DNA of 43,597 bases from an uncultured Flavobacterium sp. Lineage in GTDB: Bacteria > Bacteroidota > Bacteroidia > Flavobacteriales > Flavobacteriaceae. The notes under the pieces are model-generated. The model was not told the origin of the DNA, did no database searches, and worked only from the letters and a program-made list of their open reading frames with translations. The DNA lies in NCBI RefSeq assembly GCF_946479975.1, contig NZ_CAMLIX010000012.1, positions 1 to 43,597 on the forward strand, written 5' to 3'. The translations under genes and the position numbers were made by a program. Positions 30,827 to 39,553 of this stretch are shown piece by piece. Numbering within the stretch: the first letter of the stretch is position 1; every line of letters starts with the position of its first letter.

Positions 30827-31408
30827 TCAAATGGACACATTGTCTAATTTAAAATCAGAAACCTCGAGTACTTCTCCTGCTTTTAGATTTTGCAAATATA
30901 CATTTCCTATTCGAACACGAACCAAACGAAGCGTTGGAAAACCAACTGCAGCGGTCATTTTTCTAACCTGGCGAAATTTTCCTTCATTCACTGTAATCGA
31001 TGCCCAAGAAGTTGGACCGTGACGTTCGTCTCTGATTTTTTTGGCTCTTGGTCCAAAATCAGGAATTTCGGTTACAATAAAAGCTTTACAGGGTTTTGTT
31101 TTATACTTTCCGCCATCAAAACCAATTTCGACACCATCTTGCAATTGTTCAATAGCTTCGGGAGTTATAAGACCATCAACTTGAACGTAATATTCTTTGT
31201 CAACTTTTTTGCTTCTTATTTGTTCGCTTACTTTTCCGTCCGTTGTCAGCAAAAGTAAACCTTCAGAATCTTCGTCTAATCTTCCAATTGCCATTGTGCC
31301 TTCGGGAAAATCATGTAGTTCCCCCAAAAGCTTTTTCTTTCTTTTTAATTCATAGATAAATTGGCTTAAATAGCCATAAGGTTTAAAAAGAATGAAGTGT
31401 CTGTGCAT
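30827..31408 (-). CDS. rluE: 23S rRNA pseudouridine synthase, RsuA/RluE type
   Basis: A 193-residue enzyme without the N-terminal S4 domain. It starts HRHFILFKPYGYLSQF, has the catalytic-Asp block GRLDEDSEGLLLLTTDG, and the later KRRQ-like GKFRQVRKMTAAVGFPTLRL motif. RluE makes the pseudouridine at position 2457 (E. coli numbering) in 23S rRNA. It has a TATCTTTG promoter 14 nt before the ATG and lies 51 nt upstream of trmL on the same strand, so the two RNA-modifying genes might share a transcript. Confidence 0.9.
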   Translation of the reverse strand: MHRHFILFKPYGYLSQFIYELKRKKKLLGELHDFPEGTMAIGRLDEDSEGLLLLTTDGKVSEQIRSKKVDKEYYVQVDGLITPEAIEQLQDGVEIGFDGGKYKTKPCKAFIVTEIPDFGPRAKKIRDERHGPTSWASITVNEGKFRQVRKMTAAVGFPTLRLVRVRIGNVYLQNLKAGEVLEVSDFKLDNVSI

Positions 31409-31421
31409 TTTTAATTTTTTG

Positions 31422-31429
31422 CAAAGATA
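31422..31429 (-). promoter_or_regulatory. -7 promoter element for rluE
   Basis: The minus strand reads TATCTTTG, 14 nt before the ATG at 31408. Confidence 0.6.
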
Positions 31430-31594
31430 GTCCTTTCAAAAAATTAAATGAAATGAGCATGTTGAGATTTTAGTTTACTTATAATATTCAGATTTAAATC
31501 TTAAAATGTTGTAAATAAATAGATTGATTATGAAAGCCCTCTGAAACTAAGAATTCGTAATATTATCATTAGCAAACTGAAAAAGAATAAAGTC

Positions 31595-31969
31595 ATGGAA
31601 AAAGATAATTTAGGAACCAAGAAAATAAACGGAACGCAGAAAAATATTGATGAGTCTAAAGGTAAAAACGTTTCGCACGAGAAAGAATTAAAAGATGCTA
31701 AACTGAATCCAGAAGTGGTAACAGATGCTGATGGAAATACAAAGGTAGTAGACCGTGCTCGAAATGAAAACGAGAATATTGAAACCAAAGCTTCAAATAC
31801 GACGCCAGATAATCCAAATGCGAACCGTGGCGTAAATTCTGAAGAGGAAGCCAAGAAAACAGTAGAGAATAAAGACTTAAATTCTGATGTAACTCCAAAC
31901 CGATATCCAAAATCGAATCCGGAAAGTCATGAAGACCGCGGTAATATGAAACTGGACGAGGAAGATTAA
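31595..31969 (+). CDS. Hypothetical, very hydrophilic protein
   Basis: A 124-residue protein made almost wholly of Lys, Glu, Asp, Asn, Thr and Pro (KNIDESKGKNVSHEKELKDA; NTTPDNPNANRGVNSEEEAK), with no hydrophobic core, signal peptide, membrane segment or cysteine. It is likely disordered. Such proteins often accompany stress responses, but no family is recognised, and this is only a suggestion. The acidic tail reads KLDEED. It precedes the SDR gene by 150 nt on the same strand. Coding status is supported by a clean ATG and a full-length open frame of biased but consistent codon use. Confidence 0.65.
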   Translation: MEKDNLGTKKINGTQKNIDESKGKNVSHEKELKDAKLNPEVVTDADGNTKVVDRARNENENIETKASNTTPDNPNANRGVNSEEEAKKTVENKDLNSDVTPNRYPKSNPESHEDRGNMKLDEED

Positions 31970-32021
31970 TAATACAAAATTTTTAAGCAATTGAGGTCAT
32001 TTTTATATCAAATAACATAAC

Positions 32022-32040
32022 ATTAGCGCTAAGCGTTAAT
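32022..32040. promoter_or_regulatory. Near-perfect palindrome, possible operator
   Basis: ATTAGCGC and GCGTTAAT flank TAA; one of eight positions mismatches. It lies 80 nt before the SDR start in a spacer without other structure. Confidence 0.35.
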
Positions 32041-32119
32041 CTTATTGTAAACTGTCCTGAATCCTTAAGTATACTTCGATTTCTTCGTAAATTAGAAGTA
32101 TCAATTTAAAAATATAAAA

Positions 32120-32872
32120 ATGGCACTTTTAGAAAATAAAGTAGCTTTTGTATCTGGAGGCGGTTCAGGAATTGGGCGCGCAGTTGCAGAAGCATACGCT
32201 CGAGAAGGAGCAAAAGTAGTAGTATCAGATATTAATGTGGAGCACGGTGAAGAGACCGTTAAAATTATAAAGGAAAAAGGCGGAGAAGCTTTTTTTATAA
32301 TGGGAGATTCGTCTAGTGCAAGCGATAATAAACATATGGTTGAGGTTACGGTTTCCAAATACGGAAGATTGGATATCGCCTGTAACAATGCTGGAATGGG
32401 TGGTCCCGCGAAACCAACAGGAGAATATGAACCCGCAGACTGGGATCGCGTTATTGGACTAAACTTAAATGGCGTTTTTTACGCTTGCCGTTACCAGCTG
32501 GAACAAATGGAAAAAAACGGTGGAGGAAGTATTGTAAATATTGCTTCTATTCACGGGCAGGTTGCCGCGCCAAATAGTCCGGCGTATACTGCATCTAAAC
32601 ATGCTGTTGTAGGTTTGACTAAGAATATTGCTGTAGAATATGCTCAGAAAAATATTCGATGTAATGCAGTCGGACCCGGTTATATTGAAACAGCTCTTTT
32701 AAAAGATAATTTGAATAAAGAGATGATGGATGCTATTGCAGCAAAATCGGCTATGAATCGATTGGGAACTGCAGAAGAAGTTGCAGAATTAGTAGTTTTT
32801 CTAAACTCAGATAAATCATCATTTACAACAGGAAGTTACATTATTGCCGATGGAGGCTATACAGCGGTTTAA
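32120..32872 (+). CDS. Short-chain dehydrogenase/reductase
   Basis: A 250-residue classical SDR enzyme with a Rossmann fold. The dinucleotide site is SGGGSGIGRAV (residues 11-21), then NNAG, the catalytic Ser in NIASIHGQ and YTASK with the Tyr-Lys pair; the adenine-side acidic residue in VVVSDIN points to NAD(H) rather than NADP(H). The C-terminal block FLNSDKSSFTTGSYIIADGG is typical of the glucose-1-dehydrogenase/3-oxoacyl reductase-like group. The substrate is not predictable. It is monocistronic, with a terminator 28 nt after the stop. Confidence 0.9.
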   Translation: MALLENKVAFVSGGGSGIGRAVAEAYAREGAKVVVSDINVEHGEETVKIIKEKGGEAFFIMGDSSSASDNKHMVEVTVSKYGRLDIACNNAGMGGPAKPTGEYEPADWDRVIGLNLNGVFYACRYQLEQMEKNGGGSIVNIASIHGQVAAPNSPAYTASKHAVVGLTKNIAVEYAQKNIRCNAVGPGYIETALLKDNLNKEMMDAIAAKSAMNRLGTAEEVAELVVFLNSDKSSFTTGSYIIADGGYTAV

Positions 32873-32900
32873 TAATTTCTGGATTAAATATTTTGAATGT

Positions 32901-32934
32901 AAAAAGCAGTAAGCGAAAGTTTGCTGCTTTTTTT
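32901..32934 (+). terminator. Terminator after the SDR gene
   Basis: AAAAAGCAG and CTGCTTTTT pair around a 14-base partly paired loop, followed by T residues. Confidence 0.75.
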
Positions 32935-33109
32935 GTTTATAAAATCTCTTGATTTGTAGGAAATACGGTGTCTTGCGTCATTATTTTTATATTGATTGTT
33001 TTGAATAATGTTTTAAATAAATAAGTTTTGTTTGGTTTTATTTCAGTATATTTATGTGTATGGTAATTTTTATTGAATAAAGTTAATAAAAAACAAAGCA
33101 TTAAGTTTA

Positions 33110-33117
33110 TAGTTTTG
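33110..33117 (+). promoter_or_regulatory. -7 element for the T9SS nuclease-like gene
   Basis: TAGTTTTG (TAnnTTTG) lies 63 nt before the ATG at 33180. The 307-base gene-free stretch 32873-33179 otherwise holds only the SDR terminator and AT-rich sequence. Confidence 0.45.
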
Positions 33118-33179
33118 TAATATTAGCTTAACTTTAAAGGCCATAAATTTGACTTCTAAAAACTCTATTCTTCAACAGT

Positions 33180-36100
33180 ATGAAAAAACTTTACTTTTCG
33201 CGCCAGTTTCTGGCTCTTTTATGTTTGTTCGGCTGCTTTTCGGGAAATCTTTTTGCACAAACAATGCCCGAAGTTCAAGCATTACCTTATTCTCAAAACT
33301 TTAACGGACTGCAGGCGACGGATACAGCTTTTCCAGTTGGACTTAGAGGTTGGACAGCTTCTGTTACTCCGGGATCTTCATTTAATACTAGCGCAACAGT
33401 AGTAGCAGACAGAGCACTAAATCCCAGTAGTTCAGCGTCAATTACCAGTGGTAACTTTCACAACTATAATGGAAAAATAGGTTTTTTAAATAGTAGCTCT
33501 TTAGACTTAACTATTGCTTTGGCATTTTCTACAACTTCGCAATCAGCTGTTCAGGTTCAGTATGATGCAATGGTTATTCGTAATCCTTATGATGGAACAA
33601 ATAACATTCGTATAAATGAAATGGTTTTGCAGTATAGAGTGGGGCAAACAAGCGATTTTATAACTTTGCCAACAACATCTTATCTAAGTGGAACAACTAC
33701 TCAAACAGGTTCTGGAGTCACAACTCCTCAGAATCCTAAAACAATAAGTGTTACTTTACCTGCTGATTGTGATAACCAAGCAGTAGTTCAAATTAGATGG
33801 ATTAGTAAACAAAATGGAGGTTCAGGTTCAAGACCATCTTTTGCAATTGATAACATAAAAGTGGGAGGAGATTCGACTCCTCCAGTTAATGAAACGGGTT
33901 ACCCAAAAGCTGTTGAGGTTTTATCTGACGGCTTTGACTTCATCAATAAATTAAATGAAAGTGGTAAAACGTATTTTGTTTTAACGGCTTCTGGAAGTGC
34001 ATTGCCAAGTGCAGCACAAGTAAAAGCTGGTTTAGACGCAACTGGAGCGGCAGGTTTACAATCAGGATCTTTCACCATTGCAGATACATCTTTAGAATAT
34101 TCTAAAATCTTTACAGGTTTAGCTTTAAATACGGCTTATACTGTTTATTCTGTTTCTGAAGATGCTTCAGAAAATCTTCAAACAACAGTTAACAAACTAG
34201 ATGTTACAACAGCAAATGTTTTGGTACCTTCTATCAGAACTACAACTACATCGATTAATTTTGGGGGTGTAGAACAAAACCTGGATTCAGCGAGTTTAAA
34301 TTATAAAATTTCAGAAACCAATGTTACTGCTCCAGTAATTGTAACTGCGTCGGCAAATTTTAATGTTTCAAAAGATAATATTACTTTTCAGCCTTCTATT
34401 ACTTTTGATGTAGTAGATTTTGCTTCAAATGCAACACCAACGGTTTATGTTCGTTTTAAACCTGGTAGTGCAGGAATTATTTCTGGAACAATTACAAACG
34501 AGTCTACAGGTGCTTTAAGTAAAGTAGTTGCTGTTTCAGGAATTGGAACAAATCCTTATGTTCAAAATTTTGACGATCCAAATGTGCTTTCAAACAGTGG
34601 ATGGACGCAATTTAATGTCTCAGGACCTTTAAACAAATGGGCTTATACAAATGTAACACGAAATGTAAATTCTGGAGATGGAGCTGTTTTAGTGAATGGT
34701 TTTTCAGATACTAATGTGCCAAGTAAAGATTGGTTGATTTCTCCAAAATTACGTTTAGATACTTTCACTCAATTTCCATTATTATCTTTCTACACTCGTA
34801 AATTTTATACTGGTCCATCTTTAAAATTAATGGTTTCTACCAATTATGATGGCGTAAGCGATCCTACTTTGGCAACATGGACAGAAATTGAGGGTAATTT
34901 CCCAACGGTTACAGGAAGCTATGTGCAGTCTCAATACATTAACTTAGGAGCTTACAAAACAGATCATACTTATTTGGCTTGGGTTTACGAAACTACGGCG
35001 GGTGGAACCAATAATGCTTCAGAATGGTCTTTTGATGATTTTGCTATAACAAATGAATCTGGTTTTGTAGCTTCAAATCCCGTTTTAGATTTCGGAGATG
35101 TGAGCCAAAATACAGCTTCTGCCAGTCAGTCTTTTGCTTTTAAAGGAGATGGTTACGGAGATTTTACAATTACAGCTCCAGCATCGTACCAGATCTCTGC
35201 AGATAATATTTCTTTTGCTTCTAGTATTGTCGTTTCTGCTGCCATTGCTGCCGCAGGAAAAACGCTTTATGTAAGATTTATTCCAACTACAAAAGAGTTA
35301 AAAATTTCTGGCGCTTTCACAGTAACAGGAACTTCTTTAAATAAACAAATTGGTTCATTGACAGGTTCTTCATTCCCTAAAGCAGAAACCTTTGACGTTG
35401 TTACGTATAACTTAGAATTTTTTGGTGCGCCAACTACTGCTTACGGTCCTGCTGACAAGACTTTACAGTTGGAAAACGTGGCAAAAGTGATGAATAAACT
35501 AGATGCTGACGTTTATGTTGTGCAGGAGGTTTCTAGTGAAGCTCAGATCGATGCTTTAATTACAAAAATAAATATAAACGGTAAAACATTCGAAAAAACG
35601 GTTTCAACTGCATGGTCTTATTCTTGGCAGAATCCACCGTCAGATCCAAATTTTCCACCTCAAAAATTAGTTGTTCTTTATAATACAAAAACAACAGCAT
35701 TGAAGAAAACGCGTGTAATGTTTGATAAATTTTATACTGAATTACGTAATGGAACCAAAACCCTGAATAATTATCCGGGAACCAGCGACAGCAATTTTTT
35801 CTCTTCTGGACGTTTGCCTTATATGGTCACTTTAGAAACCAATTTTAACGGAGTTAAAAATGAAATTCAGTTAATAGACCTTCATGCACGTGCCAACAGC
35901 GGAACAGATATTTCACGTTACAATCAGCGCAAATACGACACACAAGTGCTAAAAGACAGTTTAGATGCAAATTATCCAAATGCTAATATTATTCTTTTGG
36001 GAGATTATAATGATGATGTAAAAGCATCTGTAATCGCAGGTTATCCATCTTCTTACGAAGCTTTTGTAACAGATACAAACAATTACAAAGCACTAACTTT

Positions 36101-36587
36101 AGAAATCAGTCAGGCTGGTGCTTACAGTTTCTTAAGTTCAGGCGGATTTTTAGATCATATCACAATTTCTAATGAATTGTTTGATGATTATATTGCAAAT
36201 TCTACAGCCGTTTATGATCCTCGTAATGATATTACAAGTTATACAACTACAACATCAGATCACGGACCTGTAATTGCACGTTTCGAGTTGAAGCAAGATG
36301 TGCTTTCTACACCAGATTTCGGAAAAAACAAATACTATGTAAAAGCATATCCCAATCCAGCGACTGATGTTTTAAATTTTGATATTAAAACGGCGCAGGG
36401 AAGAGATTTAAAAATTAGATTATACGATTTTAACGGACGCACAGTTGGAAATCCAATCACCGTTAAAAACGAATCTGAAATCAGTAAAGCGGTTGTTTCT
36501 GTAAACAATCTAGTTTCTGGTGTATATTTTTACACGGTTACTGAAAATAATAAGGTGATTTTTAAGGATAAGATTATCAAGAAATAA
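33180..36587 (+). CDS. T9SS-exported endonuclease/exonuclease/phosphatase-domain protein
   Basis: A 1135-residue exported protein. Signal peptide (CLFGCFSGNLFAQ, about 1-27). About 28-230: a jelly-roll-like region ending SFAIDNIKVGG. About 240-345: fibronectin-like. About 350-460 and 630-735: Ig-like repeats (TTTSINFGGVEQNLDSAS; VLDFGDVSQNTASASQSF). Between them is a choice-of-anchor region (SKDWLISPKLRLDTF). About 735-1045: an EEP nuclease/phosphatase domain with VVTYNLEFFG, YVVQEVSSE, IQLIDLHARAN, ILLGDYNDD and SDHGPV, the metal-binding and catalytic set of DNase I-like enzymes. About 1060-1135: a T9SS type A sorting domain (YVKAYPNPATDVLNFDI; VSGVYFYTV). It is likely a secreted or cell-surface DNase or phosphodiesterase. 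Confidence 0.9.
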   Translation: MKKLYFSRQFLALLCLFGCFSGNLFAQTMPEVQALPYSQNFNGLQATDTAFPVGLRGWTASVTPGSSFNTSATVVADRALNPSSSASITSGNFHNYNGKIGFLNSSSLDLTIALAFSTTSQSAVQVQYDAMVIRNPYDGTNNIRINEMVLQYRVGQTSDFITLPTTSYLSGTTTQTGSGVTTPQNPKTISVTLPADCDNQAVVQIRWISKQNGGSGSRPSFAIDNIKVGGDSTPPVNETGYPKAVEVLSDGFDFINKLNESGKTYFVLTASGSALPSAAQVKAGLDATGAAGLQSGSFTIADTSLEYSKIFTGLALNTAYTVYSVSEDASENLQTTVNKLDVTTANVLVPSIRTTTTSINFGGVEQNLDSASLNYKISETNVTAPVIVTASANFNVSKDNITFQPSITFDVVDFASNATPTVYVRFKPGSAGIISGTITNESTGALSKVVAVSGIGTNPYVQNFDDPNVLSNSGWTQFNVSGPLNKWAYTNVTRNVNSGDGAVLVNGFSDTNVPSKDWLISPKLRLDTFTQFPLLSFYTRKFYTGPSLKLMVSTNYDGVSDPTLATWTEIEGNFPTVTGSYVQSQYINLGAYKTDHTYLAWVYETTAGGTNNASEWSFDDFAITNESGFVASNPVLDFGDVSQNTASASQSFAFKGDGYGDFTITAPASYQISADNISFASSIVVSAAIAAAGKTLYVRFIPTTKELKISGAFTVTGTSLNKQIGSLTGSSFPKAETFDVVTYNLEFFGAPTTAYGPADKTLQLENVAKVMNKLDADVYVVQEVSSEAQIDALITKININGKTFEKTVSTAWSYSWQNPPSDPNFPPQKLVVLYNTKTTALKKTRVMFDKFYTELRNGTKTLNNYPGTSDSNFFSSGRLPYMVTLETNFNGVKNEIQLIDLHARANSGTDISRYNQRKYDTQVLKDSLDANYPNANIILLGDYNDDVKASVIAGYPSSYEAFVTDTNNYKALTLEISQAGAYSFLSSGGFLDHITISNELFDDYIANSTAVYDPRNDITSYTTTTSDHGPVIARFELKQDVLSTPDFGKNKYYVKAYPNPATDVLNFDIKTAQGRDLKIRLYDFNGRTVGNPITVKNESEISKAVVSVNNLVSGVYFYTVTENNKVIFKDKIIKK

Positions 36588-36607
36588 TCATTTTTCTATA
36601 AAAATAG

Positions 36608-36640
36608 AAAGGCAGTCTACATTAAGACTGCCTTTTTTTT
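36608..36640 (+). terminator. Terminator after the T9SS nuclease-like gene
   Basis: AAAGGCAGTCT and AGACTGCCTTT form an 11-base stem with a T run, 21 nt after the stop. Confidence 0.93.
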
Positions 36641-36660
36641 ATGATGTTGAGAAAGTTTCG

Positions 36661-36723
36661 CTATGTGCATTTAAAAAAGTGAAACGCCTTTCTCCAGTTT
36701 CCTAAACTATGTTCCTATGTGTT
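36661..36723 (-). repeat. CACATAG-family repeat, stand-alone copy
   Basis: On the minus strand it reads AACACATAGGAACATAG, a variable stretch, the core AAGGCGTTTCACTTTTTTAA, then CACATAG. It matches 42434-42508 in arm, core and order. No gene is enclosed. Confidence 0.85.
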
Positions 36724-36744
36724 GAAATAATTCCACTCAACAAA

Positions 36745-37269
36745 TTAGCCTACTATTTTTTTAAAGGCATTCCAATCAATATTGTTTTGATCTTCAAAAG
36801 AAAAGAAATAACCCAACTGCCATTTTTGTGTTTTTTGAGCCTGTTTACTTGTAGTTTTGTCCCAAGGAGGATAAACGCGAGTTGCTCGAATTCCTTCTTT
36901 AACTGCCGTTGAAAAAATGCCTTTTTCTAATGCTATTTTTTTCGGAAATATAAATTGTCCCCAATTCGAATCTTTGCGAACACTTACAATCACAAAATCA
37001 ATCGGATCGTTATAATCAAAAGGTTCGATAATTCCGTTTTGGTTTCGTTTCCAAAGCGTTACAAATTGTCCTGTTTTCGTCGGAGTAATTTTGGCTTCTC
37101 TGTAGCAGATTTTTTTATCATTCAAATCAAAACGATAAGCGCTGTATTCCTGACTTTCTTCTTCTTTTTCAATTGAAGTGATTTCTAAAGCAGCTTTAGC
37201 AAAAGCCATTTCTTTAAAAATTGCTAAAGCAGCTGGAATCGAATGGGTTAAAGAAGCTTTGGCATCCAT
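36745..37269 (-). CDS. MepB-like protein
   Basis: A 174-residue soluble protein with the MepB pattern: SAYRFDLNDKKICYREAKIT, PTKTGQFVTLWKRNQNG, GQFIFPKKIALEKGI, ATRVYPPWDKTTSKQAQKTQ and KWQLGYFF. MepB is encoded in the mepRAB operon of Staphylococcus aureus beside a MATE pump, but its own function is unknown; here there is no pump or MarR gene. The ATG at 37269 is used because it leaves 44 nt from the upstream gene, whereas the longer frame to 37350 would overlap it by 37 nt. It is on the same strand as the sigma/barrel pair and may be co-transcribed. Confidence 0.85.
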   Translation of the reverse strand: MDAKASLTHSIPAALAIFKEMAFAKAALEITSIEKEEESQEYSAYRFDLNDKKICYREAKITPTKTGQFVTLWKRNQNGIIEPFDYNDPIDFVIVSVRKDSNWGQFIFPKKIALEKGIFSTAVKEGIRATRVYPPWDKTTSKQAQKTQKWQLGYFFSFEDQNNIDWNAFKKIVG

Positions 37270-37313
37270 AAAAAGAGAATTATTTTTTTTCTGAAAATTA
37301 GGCCAAACTAAGT

Positions 37314-38954
37314 TTAAAACGAAACATTCAAACCAAAATTTAATCCCCATTGAAACTGGTTGAAGGACTGCGTGTTTAACGGATTGATGTAATAATTTAC
37401 AGCAGGTTCTACAAACACATTGGTTTTTTTGTAAACACGATATTGTACTGTACTGCTCAAAGTGGAACCGTAAACATAATCATTTGCGTTTACATTTTGC
37501 CCAATCGAATTTCCGTCCAACGCCACATTGTTTGAAATTAATTTACCAACAAAACCGCCAGTATTCAGATTAATACTCGCTTTGTTTTTATTAAAAAGAG
37601 AATAAGAAACTTCCAAAGGCATTTCGATATACCTTAAATTCTGATCCAATTTTCCTGTTTGTATATTATTATCATTTTTTAAAGCCTCTTTTGTACTGTT
37701 CGATACCAAAAGATAATCAGAAGTAGTAACAATTGGTGCAGATGATGCACTGTTGGCATAATTAGCATCAGGTAAAAATAATGTATTGCTTTTTGCGCTT
37801 ACATACGAAACATTGGCAACACTTTGTCCCAATTCATTAATTTTAAGACCAGAACCAACAGCCCATTTTTTATTGATGCTGTATTTTGTTCTCACTCCAT
37901 ACGAATTGGATTGTTTAGAATCGTTGGTATTTCCCAGTGTTTTTTCGTTTCTGGTATTTTCAGAATTTGCCACTCCAGCAAAAACAGCAACTGCCCATCT
38001 TTCTTTTTTATTGATCAAATTATCCTTTTTGTCTTTTTCTTCTTTTTTAGTTTCAGTAGCTGCAATGCCTTTTTCAAGATTTTGAAGTATTGCCAATTGT
38101 ACCGAATCTACTTTGCTCAAAGAATTGTTTTTAGAAGCAGCAACATTCTCTTTTGAATTGGTTTTATAAGCCAATTCTGCAGAGGTATTTACATTTGGCG
38201 CCTTTTCTGAATTTTGATTCAATACAGAATTATTTGAACCAGTATTTTGTTTAGAAAAAGCTAAATTTTTATTGTTTTTAGAAAGAATTAAATCTTCAAA
38301 AATCGAATTAGAAAGCTGTTTTTTAGCCGTAGAATTAAATTGTTTTTGTTTCCCAAAAGCAATTCTTTCTTCAGCAATTCCTTTGTTAGAGGTTTGTTTA
38401 TTATTTTCTAAAATAGAATTTTTTGAAGTTCCGTTTTTAGATTTATTTTCTAATGAATTATGCTGAACCGCAAGAGATTGATTCGGAACATTTGCATTTG
38501 GCAATTGCATAGTAGATTCTGAACCATTTTTATTGGTTTTATTTTTAGCATTTGCAACTGCATTTTTTTGCTCTTGAATTTCTTTAGGATTAGCGTTGAA
38601 TTGTTTTTCTGGTGAAGAACTATTTTGTAATGAATCGTTTACTTCACTATCGTTTCCGTTTTGTTTGAGAGTGCTGTTTTTAGAAGCATCATTTGTTTTT
38701 TCTTCAAGAACCACTTTGTTGGAGTCAAAATTGTTGTGGTCAAAGTTGTTATTTTCTGGAGCAGTAAAATGTAAAATTGTAGGCAGAAGCAACCCTAATA
38801 ATAAGCATGCAGCAGCCGACCACCAAAGAATAACTCTCTTCTTCTTTTTAGGTTTGTCTAATTTTTCCTCAATTTGTGCCCACAATTCTGGAGGCGGAAC
38901 ACTTGAAAAGTCTTCCATTGATGAAAAAATATCTTCTATTTTATGCTTCTTCAT
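37314..38954 (-). CDS. Putative trans-envelope anti-sigma / outer-membrane barrel protein
   Basis: A 546-residue protein with a four-part layout. Residues 1-40 are cytosolic (HKIEDIFSSMEDFSSVPPPE; basic KPKKKKR before the membrane). About 41-65 is one helix (WWSAAACLLLGLLLPTILHF). About 66-315 is an Asn/Ser/Lys/Gln-rich, apparently disordered stretch without aromatic core. About 320-546 is strand-rich with alternating polarity (RWAVAVFAGVA, YSINKKWAVGSGLKINELG, VQYRVYKKTNVFVEPAVNYY) and ends GLNFGLNVSF, a C-terminal Phe beta-signal. The start overlaps the ECF sigma gene by 4 nt. I infer that it ties the sigma factor to outer-membrane state. I recall single-chain regulators of this design being described in Bacteroides, but this match is not verified. 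Confidence 0.75.
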   Translation of the reverse strand: MKKHKIEDIFSSMEDFSSVPPPELWAQIEEKLDKPKKKKRVILWWSAAACLLLGLLLPTILHFTAPENNNFDHNNFDSNKVVLEEKTNDASKNSTLKQNGNDSEVNDSLQNSSSPEKQFNANPKEIQEQKNAVANAKNKTNKNGSESTMQLPNANVPNQSLAVQHNSLENKSKNGTSKNSILENNKQTSNKGIAEERIAFGKQKQFNSTAKKQLSNSIFEDLILSKNNKNLAFSKQNTGSNNSVLNQNSEKAPNVNTSAELAYKTNSKENVAASKNNSLSKVDSVQLAILQNLEKGIAATETKKEEKDKKDNLINKKERWAVAVFAGVANSENTRNEKTLGNTNDSKQSNSYGVRTKYSINKKWAVGSGLKINELGQSVANVSYVSAKSNTLFLPDANYANSASSAPIVTTSDYLLVSNSTKEALKNDNNIQTGKLDQNLRYIEMPLEVSYSLFNKNKASINLNTGGFVGKLISNNVALDGNSIGQNVNANDYVYGSTLSSTVQYRVYKKTNVFVEPAVNYYINPLNTQSFNQFQWGLNFGLNVSF

Positions 38955-39514
38955 GCTGTCTTAAAATTTTTTATGCTCAAAATTCGCTTCTGTAAAATAT
39001 GTTTGGCGCGATTTAAATTTGATTTTGATGTTCCTTCGGAGATCTTTAATAATTCGGCTATTTCTTTGTGTTTCATTTTTTCGAAAACATACAAGTTAAA
39101 AACCGTCCGATATTGATCTGGTAAATCCCGAATGTATTCTAAAAGCTTTTCCTGTTCTACCGGAATCGCTTCTAATTCCTCTTCTTCTATAAAATCTGTA
39201 TCGGGATCAAAAACATCTAGAAAGAAGCTCTCTTTTTTCTTTTTGTTTAAAGTTTCGATGAGTTTATTGATAAAGATCCGTTTGAGCCATCCTTCAAAAC
39301 TTCCTTCAAACTTATACTGACTAATTTTTTGAAATACGATTACAAAAGCTTCCTGAAAAACGTCCTTCGCGTCATCTTCGTTTTTCATATACTTCAAACA
39401 GATACCATACAAAACAGGAGAGAACAACTGATAAATTTTCAGTTGTCCCTCCCTGTCATTTTTCATGCACAGTTTGATGTATTTTTCTAAATCGTCTTTC
39501 AAGAAATGGATCAA
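38951..39514 (-). CDS. ECF RNA polymerase sigma factor
   Basis: A 187-residue ECF sigma factor. Region 2 is LYGICLKYMKNEDDAKDVFQ with EAFVIVFQKI; region 4 is IRDLPDQYRTVFNLYVFEKM and the helix-turn-helix HKEIAELLKISEGTSKSNLN. An acidic insert (DPDTDFIEEEELEAIP) joins them. The stop TGA overlaps the ATG of the next gene (ATGA), indicating tight translational coupling with the 546-residue membrane protein. A TATTTTTG element at 39526-39533 (minus strand), 12 nt before the ATG, fits a housekeeping -7 box. Confidence 0.93.
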   Translation of the reverse strand: MIHFLKDDLEKYIKLCMKNDREGQLKIYQLFSPVLYGICLKYMKNEDDAKDVFQEAFVIVFQKISQYKFEGSFEGWLKRIFINKLIETLNKKKKESFFLDVFDPDTDFIEEEELEAIPVEQEKLLEYIRDLPDQYRTVFNLYVFEKMKHKEIAELLKISEGTSKSNLNRAKHILQKRILSIKNFKTA

Positions 39515-39553
39515 ATTTGGTTTTGCAAAAATAGTTTTAAATAGCTTATAAAA

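Noticed and set aside
37270..37350. Longer MepB-like start
   Set aside because: It would overlap the upstream coding end by 37 nt, and the extra residues do not match the family; ATG 37269 fits.
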